Below are positions 54,190 through 64,000 of a stretch of DNA of 64,000 nt, in pieces. The stretch lies in NCBI GenBank assembly GCA_023014485.1, contig JAJOZX010001866.1:690001-754000 (forward strand), given 5' to 3'. The first letter of the stretch is position 1. Each line of letters opens with the position of its first letter. A model generated the notes under the pieces. That model saw only the letters and a list, made by a program, of their open reading frames with translations. It had not been told where the DNA came from and searched no databases. This DNA comes from Bathynomus jamesi. Lineage: Eukaryota; Arthropoda; Malacostraca; Isopoda; Cirolanidae. The position numbers were made by a program, and so were the translations under genes.

Positions 54190-54514
54190 CCTGCATTTAA
54201 TGAGAAACCAATTAAAACTTGGTGTTCCCGCCATTGGCTTCCAAGACAGCCTGAATTCGCTTTGGGTAGCTTGCCAAAAGTGACGTGAATAGATCTTGAT
54301 CGTTACGCAAATTTGCTAAAACAGTTTCAATGTGTTGCGTCATTGTATCCTTCGAAATCGATTTGCTGCAGGTTCTTGAAACAAGAGACATTCAACCTTG
54401 TCCTTTATAACTGATCCAATGTGTTCACAGACGTTCAGGTCAGGAGAATTTCCTGGCCATTCTTCATTTCCAAAGAAATCGATCTCATGGTTCCGCAACA
54501 ACTGTTGAGTGGCT
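54190..54514 (-). pseudogene. Transposase C-terminal part, shifted frame
   Basis: Continues the transposase of 54513-55322 after a one-base change near 54515. It reads ALATQQLLRNHEIDF, EEWPGNSPDLNVCEHIG and later SYPKRIQAVLEA-like residues. The CEH Glu lies 37 residues after the Asp of LLHDKAP when the frames are aligned, which gives DD37E spacing for this family. Confidence 0.7.
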
Positions 54515-55322
54515 AATGCCTTAAAGCAGGGGCCTTATCGTGCAGAAGTGTGACCTGATCGACATCCATAACATTGTTTGGGTTTCTTAGAAAAGGAACG
54601 ACATGCTGGGATAGAATAATATCACGAAAATACTGTCCATCCCAACTCTGACCATTTGGCTTCAGCACCCACATGAGCTTCTTTGCAGTGAACAAAACAA
54701 ACACACCAACACAGTCTGGACTTTTTAATAATTCGCAATAATGTTCATTGTCATCGATTTCATCTAGTGTTGTGGCCCACACTCGATCACTTTGGTAGTT
54801 AGGCCGACGTGTTACGTAAACAAAAAATTCATCGGAGACAGCTAAATGCATGAAATCATCCACATCCCAATCTTCAAGATAATGGGCAAACCACATTCTG
54901 TCATCGATGTTAAGTTGAGTTTTTTCTTGGCTTGGAAGTTCATGCCAAGGCTTTAAACCTTGCTTATGACGGTACAGTCGAATGATCTCACCACTAACGA
55001 TCTTTCCTCTCAACACTTCGATCTCTCTAGAAAGTTTAGCACAGCTGTTTTTCCGCTTACGCGTACCGCTTTCAATGATGTCCTTTGTTTCCTGAGAGAG
55101 TGGCAAATTTGGGCGCCTAGATTTGGTTGTATCCATTTCACATTCATCCAAAGTTTTATTCCAATTTCTTCTGAGGAAGTCCTCACTTCTTTGCAACTTT
55201 TTGGCAACCCATGAACGTGTTATAAAGGTGGCTCCAGCATCACGAGCTTCCCGAAATGTTATTGCTCGTATGCGATCTATCACACGTTGCCTCTCCGAAT
55301 CACCAATTAATTGAGAAGCCAT
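54513..55322 (-). CDS. Tc1/mariner-type transposase (N-terminal two thirds)
   Basis: A 269-codon frame beginning with ATG at 55322: MASQLIGDSERQRVIDRIRA, then a helix-turn-helix-like DNA-binding part (FITRSWVAKKLQRSEDFLRR; SQETKDIIESGTRKR; SAKLSREIEVLRG-like segment), and the catalytic core with HLAVSDEFFVYVTRRPNY (first Asp) and VTLLHDKAPALRH (second Asp), where the frame stops. The enzyme would excise the element by cutting at its inverted ends. It has no internal stop, so the copy seems young. The third catalytic residue lies in the shifted frame downstream. Confidence 0.85.
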   Translation of the reverse strand: MASQLIGDSERQRVIDRIRAITFREARDAGATFITRSWVAKKLQRSEDFLRRNWNKTLDECEMDTTKSRRPNLPLSQETKDIIESGTRKRKNSCAKLSREIEVLRGKIVSGEIIRLYRHKQGLKPWHELPSQEKTQLNIDDRMWFAHYLEDWDVDDFMHLAVSDEFFVYVTRRPNYQSDRVWATTLDEIDDNEHYCELLKSPDCVGVFVLFTAKKLMWVLKPNGQSWDGQYFRDIILSQHVVPFLRNPNNVMDVDQVTLLHDKAPALRH

Positions 55323-55545
55323 TATATTATCACTTTATCAGCGAGTAATTTTAATATCTGCAATAAATAAAGAATTTTATATATTTTTATAATCACTAAA
55401 AACTACTTCGATATAAGTAAACATGTAAGCTGCAAATAGGGGGGGGGGGGGGGAGCTAAGGTTTTTTGGAACCCCTTACATACAAACTCATCACGATCAA
55501 TTCTGTTATATCTTATTTCCCTACAGAACGAACTTTTGTTACACC

Positions 55546-55548
<3 letters not shown>

Positions 55549-55618
<70 letters not shown>
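55549..55618. repeat. (TA)n microsatellite
   Basis: A pure TA run of about 65 bases bounding the mariner on its right. Confidence 0.95.
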
Positions 55619-55621
<3 letters not shown>

Positions 55622-56000
55622 TGCATGAACACGCACGATTTTTCGTGATGAAAAGGAAGGTAAGGTAAGAGTTAGCCCTACACTACGACGGTATAAAAGT
55701 TAACACAACCTGTCATATATTTAAACCGAGGAAACCCATAACACTTTCGCGTCCAGAAGGATTTTACGTGTTAACCCGCACTCGAGATAATGACTGACCA
55801 GCATTTCATTCAAACTGTCCGGTGCAGCAACGCTGAGGTCCCATAAATGTAATATCATGCATGAACACGCACGATTTGTCTTGATGAAAAAATTGACTGG
55901 AAGTTGCGTTAATCTTCATCTCATTGTAGTGTAGTGGCTGCCACCCTCACCGTTTACTGAAGAAGTGGTGGGTTCGAACCCTAGTGGGGGCGATTTTCTT
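55619..56000. repeat. SINE-like repeat, inverted plus direct unit
   Basis: ATCATGCATGAACACGCACGATTT occurs in part at 55618 and again at 55854 (spacing about 236). The left unit has a minus-strand tRNA-like box (GTCGTAGTGTAGGGC) and the right has plus-strand GTAGTGTAGTGGCTGCC and GGTGGGTTCGAACCC. Related to 48690-48921. (TA)n precedes it. Confidence 0.65.
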
Positions 56001-56019
56001 CGTGTATATATAGTTATGG

Positions 56020-56080
56020 CTTCGAGCAACTGTTCAGGATCGACCTGAGTTCGACCCCTCTACAGCATCTCGCTTTTTAA
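56020..56080 (-). mobile_element. LINE copy C family 3' tail
   Basis: GTTCAGGATCGACCTGAGTT and CGACCCCTCTACAGCATC match the last bases of LINE copies B and C (10040-10070 and 13770-13810). A short 5'-truncated insertion. Confidence 0.7.
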
Positions 56081-56287
56081 TATATATATTAAAAACTTTC
56101 CTTTTCTGGCTCTATTAATTGCTAATATTTCCAAAGAAAATAGTCCTATAGTCGATTTATAATATTATAAAAGTGATGAGAATCACACAAAGGGAAAAAT
56201 ACATTTCTGAAAAGTATAGTTTATAAAATAAAAGAAATAAGAACATCATATATAGCACATTTGCCTAACACCAAGTAATATAACCTT
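56081..56287. other. Spacer, nothing recognised
   Basis: AT-rich sequence without features. Confidence 0.5.
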
Positions 56288-56560
56288 GGTTAACCTTTGC
56301 TTCCGCCCGAATTTTTCATTCTGAACACCACTCCACCTTAGACCTACAGTTTAACTAGAATCCGAACCACACCCCACCAGCAGCAGCCAGGCGTCTTAAC
56401 CACTAAGCTATCCAGGGTACCCATTTATCTACCAACCACTTTATTGTGTGGAAGGATGAACAGCTGGGTTTTGCTGCGTGCCCCTTGCCGTCACCGGGTC
56501 TCGATCCCGGGGTCGATGGAATCGTAGTCAGCGACGCTAACCATTACACCATCGAAGCGT
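56288..56560 (-). mobile_element. Dimeric tRNA-derived SINE, copy 5
   Basis: TTTGCTTCCGCCCGAATTTT, CCACTCCACCTTAGACC, AGCTGGGTTTTGCTG, CACCGGGTCTCGATCCCGG, TACACCATCGAAGCG. The tail segment has a deletion, so the shared LINE sequence is missing from this copy. Confidence 0.85.
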
Positions 56561-57581
56561 TTGTAGATATTGCGTAGTGTATATTGTGTTAATCTTTCAG
56601 GAATTAGTATTTATTTAAATAAACAATATTAACAAGCAGTGAAGGTAAATATTCTTTTAACAATTTCTATGGGATTTATATCCTGCCAAAAAAACCTTGT
56701 CATTATCATTATCGTCATTATCATTATCATTATCATCATTATATACAATTTTTTTTCTTTAAAAACAATGAATGCCATATTCCGAGGAGAAAGTGGCACT
56801 GTATAAAAGAAAAAGAAAAATGTTTTGATGTAATCTAAATTTTAATGATTTTTCAAGTAGCTGCGTTGTTGGTGGCAGTTCCGATGAATTGAGATAGGAT
56901 GAGATAAACCAAATCTACCGTTACATCATTCTTTTATATTGTAAACTTCCTAAATAAATCGTAAAGAGAAACTAATGCGTGATATTGTCCACATTCATTT
57001 CAGTCGTACATAAATTTGTTTCGAAGGTGTTAAGAATTTGCTCCTTCGCGATATTATCGCGTATCAATCTGAAAGAGAGAAAGAATGCTCGTCTCGATAA
57101 CGGACGATATTAAGAGATAATAAATGTATTCCTTCTCAATCACGCCTTCTCAAGCATGTCCGCACCCCGGGGTCTATTATAGGGGAGGACGCGCAACACT
57201 CCTAGGATTTAGATAATTTTTTCATACTGATTCTTCTTCTAACTCCAGTTAAGACCTTCTTACGATCGAGTCAAGTTTGGATTTCTTCTTGTTAATCTCG
57301 AAGCTGTGAATAGTTTAGAAGGTGACAAAGGAACAAGGAATCCTTAATGAAATGCCTTTATCCCATTATTTTGACAACGAAACTCAGTTTCAACAAATAT
57401 CTTTACGTATTCTACAATGCCTTTCTTTAACACACACACACACACACACAATGTTGGTAATGGCTAGAAATACTTCTTAAGTTAATTAAAAAAAATTACT
57501 GGAATAAGGCGGTAAAGCATATTAGAGAAATTTTTAAAATGTTGGTAGATTGTTATCAATATAATAATAATAATAATATTA

Positions 57582-57636
<55 letters not shown>

Positions 57637-57724
57637 TTAGTATTATTGGATACGGGCTAACCTTAGAGTGGATCTTAGGGTCTTTGTTAGCCTTAGCTTC
57701 TGTAGATCTTGAGTCCGACATCAG
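56561..57724. other. Spacer with microsatellites
   Basis: (ATTATC)n-like repeat at 56700-56745, (CA)n at 57430-57450 and (TAA)n/(TTA)n at 57560-57645. Nothing else was recognised. Confidence 0.6.
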
Positions 57725-58010
57725 AACAGAGAGAGATAGAAGTTGAAATACCTCAGAGTTCTGTCCTTGGACCTATGTTACCCATAATAAACGTATGTTA
57801 ATGATATCGTAAAGGTTGTTAAAAAATGTAACATGATCGCATACGCTGATGATGTGGTTATATATTATTTTGGAGAATCTTTGTACGATGTACAAGATGT
57901 TAATTAGGAAATGGAACAGTGGAACATGGCCAACTCATAATAAATTAATAACTAATGTACAAAAGCCTAAATGTATGTTGTTCACACCAAGGACTCATTA
58001 CTTATATGAA
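57725..58010 (+). pseudogene. Non-LTR RT palm remnant
   Basis: VEIPQSSVLGPML (57744-57783) corresponds to the GVPQGS block, followed after a frame change by VNDIVKVVKK and MIAYADDVVIYYFGESL (57832-57882), an intact YADD catalytic box. The rest decays. The family differs from the other LINEs here (I cannot assign the clade). Confidence 0.75.
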
Positions 58011-58150
58011 TGAAATATGTATAAACTAAAAATGTTGTCTATTTCAATTACTTGCAATGAATTCTATAAAAGAAAGAAAAATGCAGTCAACATATTTCAG
58101 CTGTGACTGTTAAGCCTTGTATAGAGGTAATGATTATGGTTTGTATAGAG

Positions 58151-58343
58151 CAGAGTTTCTCAAACGGTGCGTCGCGATCCCCCGGGGTGTCGCAATTTAC
58201 CCCTGTGTTAGTGATTTGTGCGCAAAAAAACAAAAACAACCCCGCTTCGTGAGTTTGTTTACTCCTGTAGAGATGATAAAGGGTGGCGCCGACCTAGGAT
58301 CCTGACACGGGGATCGTGGAACAAATCCGGCTGAGAAACACTG
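58151..58343. mobile_element. hAT MITE with 8-bp target duplication
   Basis: 193 bp. Left end CAGAGTTTCTCAAAC, right end read inward CAGTGTTTCTCAGCC. Flanked by a perfect 8-bp direct repeat GTATAGAG (58143-58150 and 58344-58351), the hallmark of hAT insertion. The ends resemble the widely seen hAT terminus CAGNGNTTCTCAA. No ORF. Confidence 0.9.
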
Positions 58344-58351
58344 GTATAGAG

Positions 58352-59830
58352 GTAATATGCTCCGTAAGCGATACCCACTAAAGATAACCAAAAAATTAGC
58401 TATCCCTTTGGTATTTACTCACGTAAATCCAGTCTTTAAGATCGAGTTATACCCTATTCACACTGGAACATGGAACATGGAACAAAAAGTTCGAAGAACT
58501 CAGTTCGTGAAACTTCTGTTCTTTTAATAACGAATTCTATTTGCGGTGAATGTTTATACTCGTTTCAATGATTTTAATGTAATTTTTAACTCACATTTAG
58601 ATTTACTAATTTTTTAGAAAATCTCATAAAAATAGAATGATTTTTTGTTGATAAAAATAAACTGTATTTGTTTCGAGTCATTTGATGCTGTAAAGAGATT
58701 TGGTCGCTTTTTTTTTACCAATATTCCCATTGGAACTGTTCCCGAATTTGTTCTTTGTACCTTTAGTTGAAAATGGAATGAGGAATTGCTCAGCAACCAC
58801 CGAGAGGAACGAGGAATACTCGCCTCAAAAACGCTCACAATATCAAACGAATTGCGCGTAAACACGACATTTGGAACAGGAATTTCGCTAAAAATGCCTA
58901 ACCTGAACGCTGTATATTAGTACAAGAAACATTCAGAGAAAAAATCGTTAAATTAAAAAAAAACTTACTGTAACTTTACCAAAGAGTGCGTTGTCAAATA
59001 CCAATTTATATACAATACAAAGATATATTGTTTATATTTCAACTAGATTTCTTTGTTGTTATGAGATGCGTCATCTTAGTGAAATTGATCATTATGCACA
59101 TTGGGTAATTTACAAAGATCACTCTGTTAGTTTTTAGCATTCATTTTCTTGACAACATTCTCTCTGTTAAGCTGTGTAGGCATATGGTCATTTGAATCAA
59201 CAAAGACGCGCTTTACACTGAAATCGTAAGCTTTTTTTGCCGGTGCCTCAATTGGCAAATTGTTTCCATAGTATCATGTTCAAGTGGACGTGAAAAACGT
59301 GCCACTTATCTAAGCATAAATACGGTACTGGACCTGTTGTAAAGATATGGTATACCATATTTACACAATGACACTCATTAATGGATGAATTAATCTTTTT
59401 ACCCAAAAGTGGCAAATTATTTCCGTACATTCGTGATCTCATTCTATAAAAATTTTAAAAATCAAAGAAAAGAAATGAGAGTTAAAGAGAGGGGACAGAA
59501 AAGAAAAACGATGCCCGGGCTCAACCCGACGTGCTCGGCCAGATTAGTTTAGCTGAGAACAAGCTTCTTCTTTTTTTGTAGGTTTGGGATTCCGGACCCC
59601 GGGCCTACTAACCCTAAAATGAAGCCAACAGGCTACCTAACCAAAATGACAAATAGATGACAACGGCTGAAAACACAAAACCTCCCGCACAACAAGTAAA
59701 AGAAACTCACTCACTCCTACAAAGCCACATACCAGAAAAAGCAGGAGAAACCGAGGTCACTATGGAGCCTCCAACCGCTCGATTCTATCAATATTCAAAA
59801 GCATCGAAGCTGTAAAGTATTTTAAAAACA
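58352..59830. other. Spacer, nothing recognised
   Basis: AT-rich DNA. ACATGGAACATGGAAC is a short direct repeat near 58468. Frames at 58614-58865 and 59248-59442 have no recognised motif. Confidence 0.5.
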
Positions 59831-59945
59831 TTTAAAGGAAACCCGCGAATTATTATACTTTTAAAGGAAACCCGCGAATTATTATACTTTTAAAGGAAAC
59901 CCGCGAATTATTATACTTTTAAAGGAAACCCGCGAATTATTATAC
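59831..59945. repeat. 29-bp tandem repeat, four units
   Basis: Four identical units (TTAAAGGAAACCCGCGAATT followed by ATTATACTT) in direct tandem. There are no spacers between units, so it is a minisatellite. Confidence 0.95.
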
Positions 59946-60190
59946 AATTCAAACGGTTTATTACCTTAATTTACAATTCTCTTTTTTCAATTGTTATTAT
60001 TTTTTAGTTTTTAAATAAATAGATTAATAATGACACTTTTTCTTCAACAAAATGACTAAGATCCATAAACTATGCATTTGATTAATCATTTTTAAAGATT
60101 GGCCTTTATCTCGAGAGAAAGAAACATCTTTAACAGCAATGTACTGCGTTAAAAATACTAAGCAAGCAGCGGAAATTGACGAATATCATT
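59946..60190. other. Spacer, nothing recognised
   Basis: AT-rich DNA with no features. Confidence 0.5.
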
Positions 60191-60195
60191 ATAGG

Positions 60196-60268
60196 TCCTT
60201 TCAACCTTTCAAATGTTCCGTGCGATGATTCCTCATTTCACGAAGGTCAAACTTGTCGCTCCTCCTCC
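60196..60268 (-). mobile_element. CR1/L2-like LINE 3' end fragment
   Basis: CCTTTCAACCTTTCAAATG, then TTCCGTGCGATGATTCC and CACGAAGGTCAAACTTGTCG on the plus strand. This is the terminal tail (TTGAAAGG twice) plus the segment shared with the SINE. Confidence 0.8.
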
Positions 60269-60520
60269 AGCCCAAATCAATTATTAACGAAGAAACGCAT
60301 GTTAATTTCACAAATATGAAAATTATTTTGAAATTATTTTTGTGAAATCTACTCAAAATACTGTACAGGGTGTTCCATTTAAAATGGAACACCCATATCA
60401 CTTTAGTGGTATAAAATGATGCTTTGGAATTTTTAGTATGAACAATTTTCTGAGTGTGTTAACGATTTATTTAAACGACTCTGATTGTTTAATATTAACT
60501 CGTTGTATAATCTAAAACTT
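60269..60520. other. Spacer, nothing recognised
   Basis: Contains a short inverted repeat GGGTGTTCCATTTAAAATGGAACACCC at about 60367-60393 (palindromic around TTTAAA), which may be a minimal mariner-end palindrome. Confidence 0.5.
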
Positions 60521-60522
60521 GG

Positions 60523-60603
60523 ACAATGTTGTGGTCACATCACACCTCCACTTCCCGTTAGATCAGCGAAGTTAAGCCACCTTGGATCTATTCAGTAGAC
60601 ATC
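60523..60603 (+). rRNA. 5S rRNA-like fragment
   Basis: GTTGTGGTCACATCAC, CTTCCCGTTAGATCAGCG, GAAGTTAAGCCAC and GATCTATTCAGTAGAC follow the order of the first two thirds of eukaryotic 5S rRNA, including the GATCANCGAAGTTAAGC core. Several conserved positions differ and the 3' third is missing. It is a pseudogene or the head of a 5S-derived SINE, not a functional gene. Confidence 0.55.
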
Positions 60604-60706
60604 GAAAATCGAGTGCAAATTATTTCATTGCTGAAGTTTTTTCACAGAGTTATATTTGTCCTCATATGTAAGAAAACTGCATTTCCAATTCGTAAAAGAG
60701 TGTGTG

Positions 60707-60715
60707 TATATATAT

Positions 60716-60773
<58 letters not shown>
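60707..60773. repeat. (TA)n microsatellite
   Basis: Interrupted TA run adjoining the reversed mariner derivative. Confidence 0.95.
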
Positions 60774-60777
<4 letters not shown>

Positions 60778-60972
60778 GTCTAAAATTACGTACTAAACTT
60801 TTATATGAACGCAATATCTTAACAAAAACAAAAATTATGCGAATATTCAACAATTTTATTTCAAATACAGCAACAATAAGAAAGCAACAATAATTGTTTA
60901 TTTTAGATGTTCACAGTGTCTTCCTTCAGCTTGAACACATTATTCACAACTTTTGACTACTGATCGACAGAC

Positions 60973-60976
<4 letters not shown>
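60774..60976 (-). mobile_element. Short mariner derivative, copy 2
   Basis: Reversed copy of 46367-46596. It starts with GGGTGTCTAAAATTACGTAC and runs through ACAGCAACAATAAGAAAGC and GTTCACAGTGTCTTCCTTC to GATCGACAGACATAA, where (TA)n cuts it off. One end is therefore missing. Confidence 0.8.

Positions 60977-61045
<69 letters not shown>
60977..61045. repeat. (TA)n microsatellite
   Basis: Interrupted TA run between a mariner piece and a LINE tail. Confidence 0.95.
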
Positions 61046-61049
<4 letters not shown>

Positions 61050-61217
61050 AACCTTTCAAATGTTCCGGCCGATGATTCGTCACTTCATGAAGGTCAAGCT
61101 TGTTGTTCTTCCTCTTGAGTTGACCTGGCGAAGTAGAGAGTTGGTTTCTTGCGCTCTCCACCTCACATAGCCAGGTACGCCCGGCATCTGGAATTGTTCT
61201 GAGCCAGTGCTTCTTGT
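61046..61217 (-). mobile_element. CR1/L2-like LINE 3' fragment
   Basis: CCTTTCAACCTTTCAAATG at its left edge, GAAGGTCAAGCTTGTTG, then CTCTTGAGTTGACCTGGCG and TCTTGCGCTCTCCACCTC as at 21.05-21.16 kb. 5'-truncated after about 170 bp. Confidence 0.8.
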
Positions 61218-62855
61218 GCATGAAATATGTAAAAATTCAATTGAGCGGTTGCAACCCCCCCCACCCCTATATTTAATTATCAAAGTAGGATTCAAGATTT
61301 CTCGAACCCACCGACATGAAATGCTTTCCCACGTGATCTGACCTCACTTTTCATACTTTTTCTTGTCTTCGTTTTTGTTAATTTGTTCACCTTGTGTCGG
61401 AAATGTTTTTCAATGACTAAAAAGCGTTTTAGGCGTCGTTTGAAAAGTAGAATTTTTAAAGGATTTTAACTTATCTGTACTTTTACAGGTGATGGAAATT
61501 TTATACATTTTTTTCTTTTTTCTTTTTCTTCATCCTCACATTTATATCAATAGTTTACTTTTTATCTTTTTTTATTTCATTAATAAAAATGTTTATTAAA
61601 ATGTTAGTCTGTCAATGAAGTGAAGTCTTTAACTGTTTTAGTGTTGTTACTAAATTGAAGCGCTGTTTTTAATTTATATTATAATAATAATAATAACGAG
61701 CGAGTATACGTTAGTAATAAAGTTGGTCTATCGGAGAGTGAGGACTGAGGTGACCCATACTGGCGCAACACCGCTTTAATTGCTTATTCATCTTATCTGA
61801 AATTCTTCTCTTCAATTCGTTAATCTATATTACATCATTTTTCCTCATTAACCAAACATCTGTACCGTTCTCTCGATTCTAATATCCCTTACATGGCAGT
61901 GTTTATTCCCTAAATACCTAATCTTAGGGGATGTTTATCCCTCGAACATCTCCCGTTCCCCCACCCCTCCTCCTCCTCCTCCTCCCCCTCAACATCTTAA
62001 ATACGCCCCTATTCCCTCGAAACATATTTTCACCTATTGAGCAGGACAGCCGCAGTGCATTTTACAGCGGGAGTTCATTTGGGCCCAGCGGGAGACGGGC
62101 CGCGACTGGGTTCCTGTGACAAAGACAAGCTTGCCTAACTCTGAACATCATTCCTTCCTTTGCAAACAAAGACTTTCTGAAAGCTTATAGAACTTATCGG
62201 CAAAATTTATCTAGGAAACGCGACTTAAAAATGATAACGTACTTATAATGTCTGGGATAGACTTTAAAACGCGTAATAAAAACTAAGCGAGATGTGAGCT
62301 TGTTTGTTGTTTAATTGCGTTGTTTCATCTTCTATTAAATTAAGTATCTGGTATTTATAGCGGATAATGGGTAAAAAGTGTTGTCGCTCCTATCTTTTGC
62401 GTGGTTTAATATTCTCGTAGAGTTTACACCCCTTGAACCATTATCTAAAATGTAATCTTATACTCTATAGCGTCCTTTTACATTTCTCTTATCATGAACT
62501 TTTTAATTAAAATAATATCTCTTGTAAATACTTAAGCGCTATTGGTAATGAGCTATAAGGTTACTCAAGTGTCCATATTTTACGTGTAATTTCCTTATTT
62601 TATCGTATCAGACACAATGGTTCTCAATTTATAAATTTAGTTAAGTACGATAAACTCCTTAAAATTTATTATAATTCATTAATGCATACTGTAAAATCTT
62701 TTACGTAAATTTTACAGTTTGGATGACCTCCTGCGTTTTGTACAGTATACTATATTCGTCTGTCGAATTCCTTTTTACAGAGTCTCAGTTCTAACTCAAT
62801 GTATGAAAATCGTTATTCCAATTAAGCCGTTCTATATGTAGTTAATTCGAAGGGT

Positions 62856-62939
<84 letters not shown>

Positions 62940-64000
62940 TCGTCATAATAAAGTGAATAAATAATATTTGGGTAACACAATAAAATTATGAGCACATAAA
63001 ATTCATTACGACTTCAAAATAATTTTTATTATTATAATTTACATAATTTTCTTTAAGGGAAGAAATAAATAGTTTTTAAACAATTGATTCTATTTTAATT
63101 CTTTCTTTTATGATATTATTATTAATAATATGTAAATTTATTCGACCAATTAAGCCATAAAATTAATATAAACCTAATTTATACATCCAATCACATTGAC
63201 AAAAGATTTTTATAACTCGTAAGTAAGTATAACATTGTTATATTAATGTAATATTAAATCTAAAAGTCGCTTCATTTGTTCCAATCCACGTTTAAGTAGT
63301 TAAAGCGAAAATATTTGGTGTACGCGATATCGGCCTATCAGGAGCATAGATATCAGAATATCAAAGGTATCAGCGGTGTCCCCCACCAGGAAAGAGTTTA
63401 GATGCCTTACAGATACTGACCGCCGCCGAGGGGGGTCCCTGTATTGTTTTACGGCTTATCTCGACATCTCTAGCGGTCTTTTACAAGAGACACGACGTAG
63501 AAGAAGACAGCACAAGGCAAAGAGGAGGAGGAGGAGGAAGAGGAGGAGGAGGAGAAGGGGGAGGAGGGATTGAAGGGGTCGTTATTGGGTGACATGATTG
63601 GGTAGACGGTTTTTCGGTTTGGGAGGAGAACAAAGTTGTCGGGGCACCGTTAATTAATGGATGGATCAGTGGCGATCGAGGAATAAGAGAGTTAAAGAGA
63701 TGCAAACACACAAACGTTTATCTCATCTTTGTGCGGAAGGGATCCACGATTCGTTTTACGTAACAAACGTCCACAAACCATGTATGACGGAAACAAAGTG
63801 GAAATGAGATAAAAAGTTTAACAGTTTCATACGGACCGTCATTTCCATTTCAGGATACGAGCAGCTCGTAGCAACATTGCCAAGTAAATAGGGAGGGGGG
63901 GGGGGTCAATGAAGTTTCTGTACGTAGTTTATCACCATTGAAAATAACAATGTTCTGTGTTATCACAATCCAAAGAATATCCAAATCCATAGTCATCGTT
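61218..64000. other. Apparently unique region with few repeats
   Basis: No transposon coding sequence was recognised in the last 2.8 kb. It holds (CTC)n at about 61966-61988, a GC-richer stretch at about 62040-62120, (CA)n(TA)n at 62858-62937, a purine-rich AGGAGG block at 63518-63572, and a G run at about 63893-63905. The frames at 61931-62119 and 63376-63573 follow these simple repeats. The lower transposon density makes this the likeliest part of the window to border a host gene, but I see no exon. Confidence 0.5.

Larger units (their letters stand above)
53915..55548 (-). mobile_element. Tc1/mariner element, best-preserved copy
   Basis: Ends CAGAGTGTAACTAAAGTCC and, inward from the right, CAGGGTGTAACAAAAGTTCG, flanked by TATA and TGTATA. 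The inverted similarity extends inward through GGAAATAAGATATAACAGAAT. A poly-C run (54107-54125) near the left end faces a poly-G run (55439-55453) near the right end, each next to GCTAAGG or its complement. The transposase lies on the minus strand from 55322. One apparent frameshift near 54520 separates its last third, which continues to about 54190. Confidence 0.9.

Noticed and set aside
55619..56000. Hammerhead motif in the SINE-like repeat
   Set aside because: CTGAAGA and GAA occur in the right order around 55960-55980, but no stem II or stem I pairing could be found.
59831..59945. CRISPR-like direct repeats
   Set aside because: The four 29-bp units are contiguous without spacers, and the sequence is eukaryotic. 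It is a minisatellite.
63376..63711. Arg-rich frame on the plus strand and Pro-rich frame on the minus strand
   Set aside because: Both arise from the AGGAGG purine-rich repeat. No start context, splice structure or homology supports a gene.

Overview
The window looks like intergenic or intronic nuclear DNA of an arthropod, most probably a decapod crustacean such as a crab. This is an inference from memory of family resemblance; no search was run. It is AT-rich, full of long (TA)n tracts, and packed with decayed transposable elements. The best marker is a Jockey-type LINE whose endonuclease and reverse transcriptase (RT) segments resemble a family I associate with decapod genomes. I found no convincing host gene, no functional tRNA or rRNA gene, and no CRISPR array. 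Almost every recognisable coding stretch comes from a mobile element and most are broken.

Layout. 1-6 kb: a Jockey copy (1351-4010), a mariner remnant holding a nested piggyBac-type miniature element, then empty DNA. 6-19.1 kb: three copies of CR1/L2-like LINEs, a dimeric tRNA-derived SINE, two Tc1/mariner remnants, and Penelope-like elements (PLEs) nested one inside another at 16.4-19.1 kb. 19.3-25 kb: a Tc1/mariner copy with a Jockey tail inside its transposase, an unrecognised arthropod protein remnant, a palindromic (GCGGTACT)n element inside another Jockey tail, a fold-back repeat and a small Helitron. 25.6-26.75 kb: a 266-bp tandem array carrying tRNA-like bodies. 28-36 kb: a hAT remnant, a short mariner MITE, fold-back PLE ends, a second PLE with inverted ends, and an approximately 450-bp tandem array. 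36.2-40.6 kb: three Tc1/mariner elements in a row. 41-46 kb: SINEs, two hAT-like elements and a LINE 3' end duplicated in tandem. 46-50.4 kb: MITEs and palindromes. 50.7-53.1 kb: a second Jockey copy. 53.9-55.5 kb: the best-preserved Tc1/mariner transposase. 55.6-61.2 kb: SINE-like, LINE, hAT MITE and 5S-like pieces. 61.2-64 kb: no recognised element.

How the parts relate. (1) The PLE ends carry hammerhead-ribozyme-like motifs in at least three sequence families. Each has a palindromic stem III without a loop and one extra base after the CUGANGA box. (2) Both PLEs that retain an ORF have an inverted copy of their 3' end at their 5' side, and several ORF-less fold-back pairs of the same ends occur. 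(3) Three unrelated tRNA-like or unclassified repeat families show a similar plan of one inverted unit plus direct units, bounded by (TA)n. (4) The SINE tail shares about 20 bases with the 3' end of the CR1/L2-like LINEs, which suggests that these LINEs mobilised it. (5) Three DNA-transposon families have subterminal regions made of short simple repeats. The window therefore informs mainly on how PLEs, SINEs and (TA)n tracts interact in this genome.
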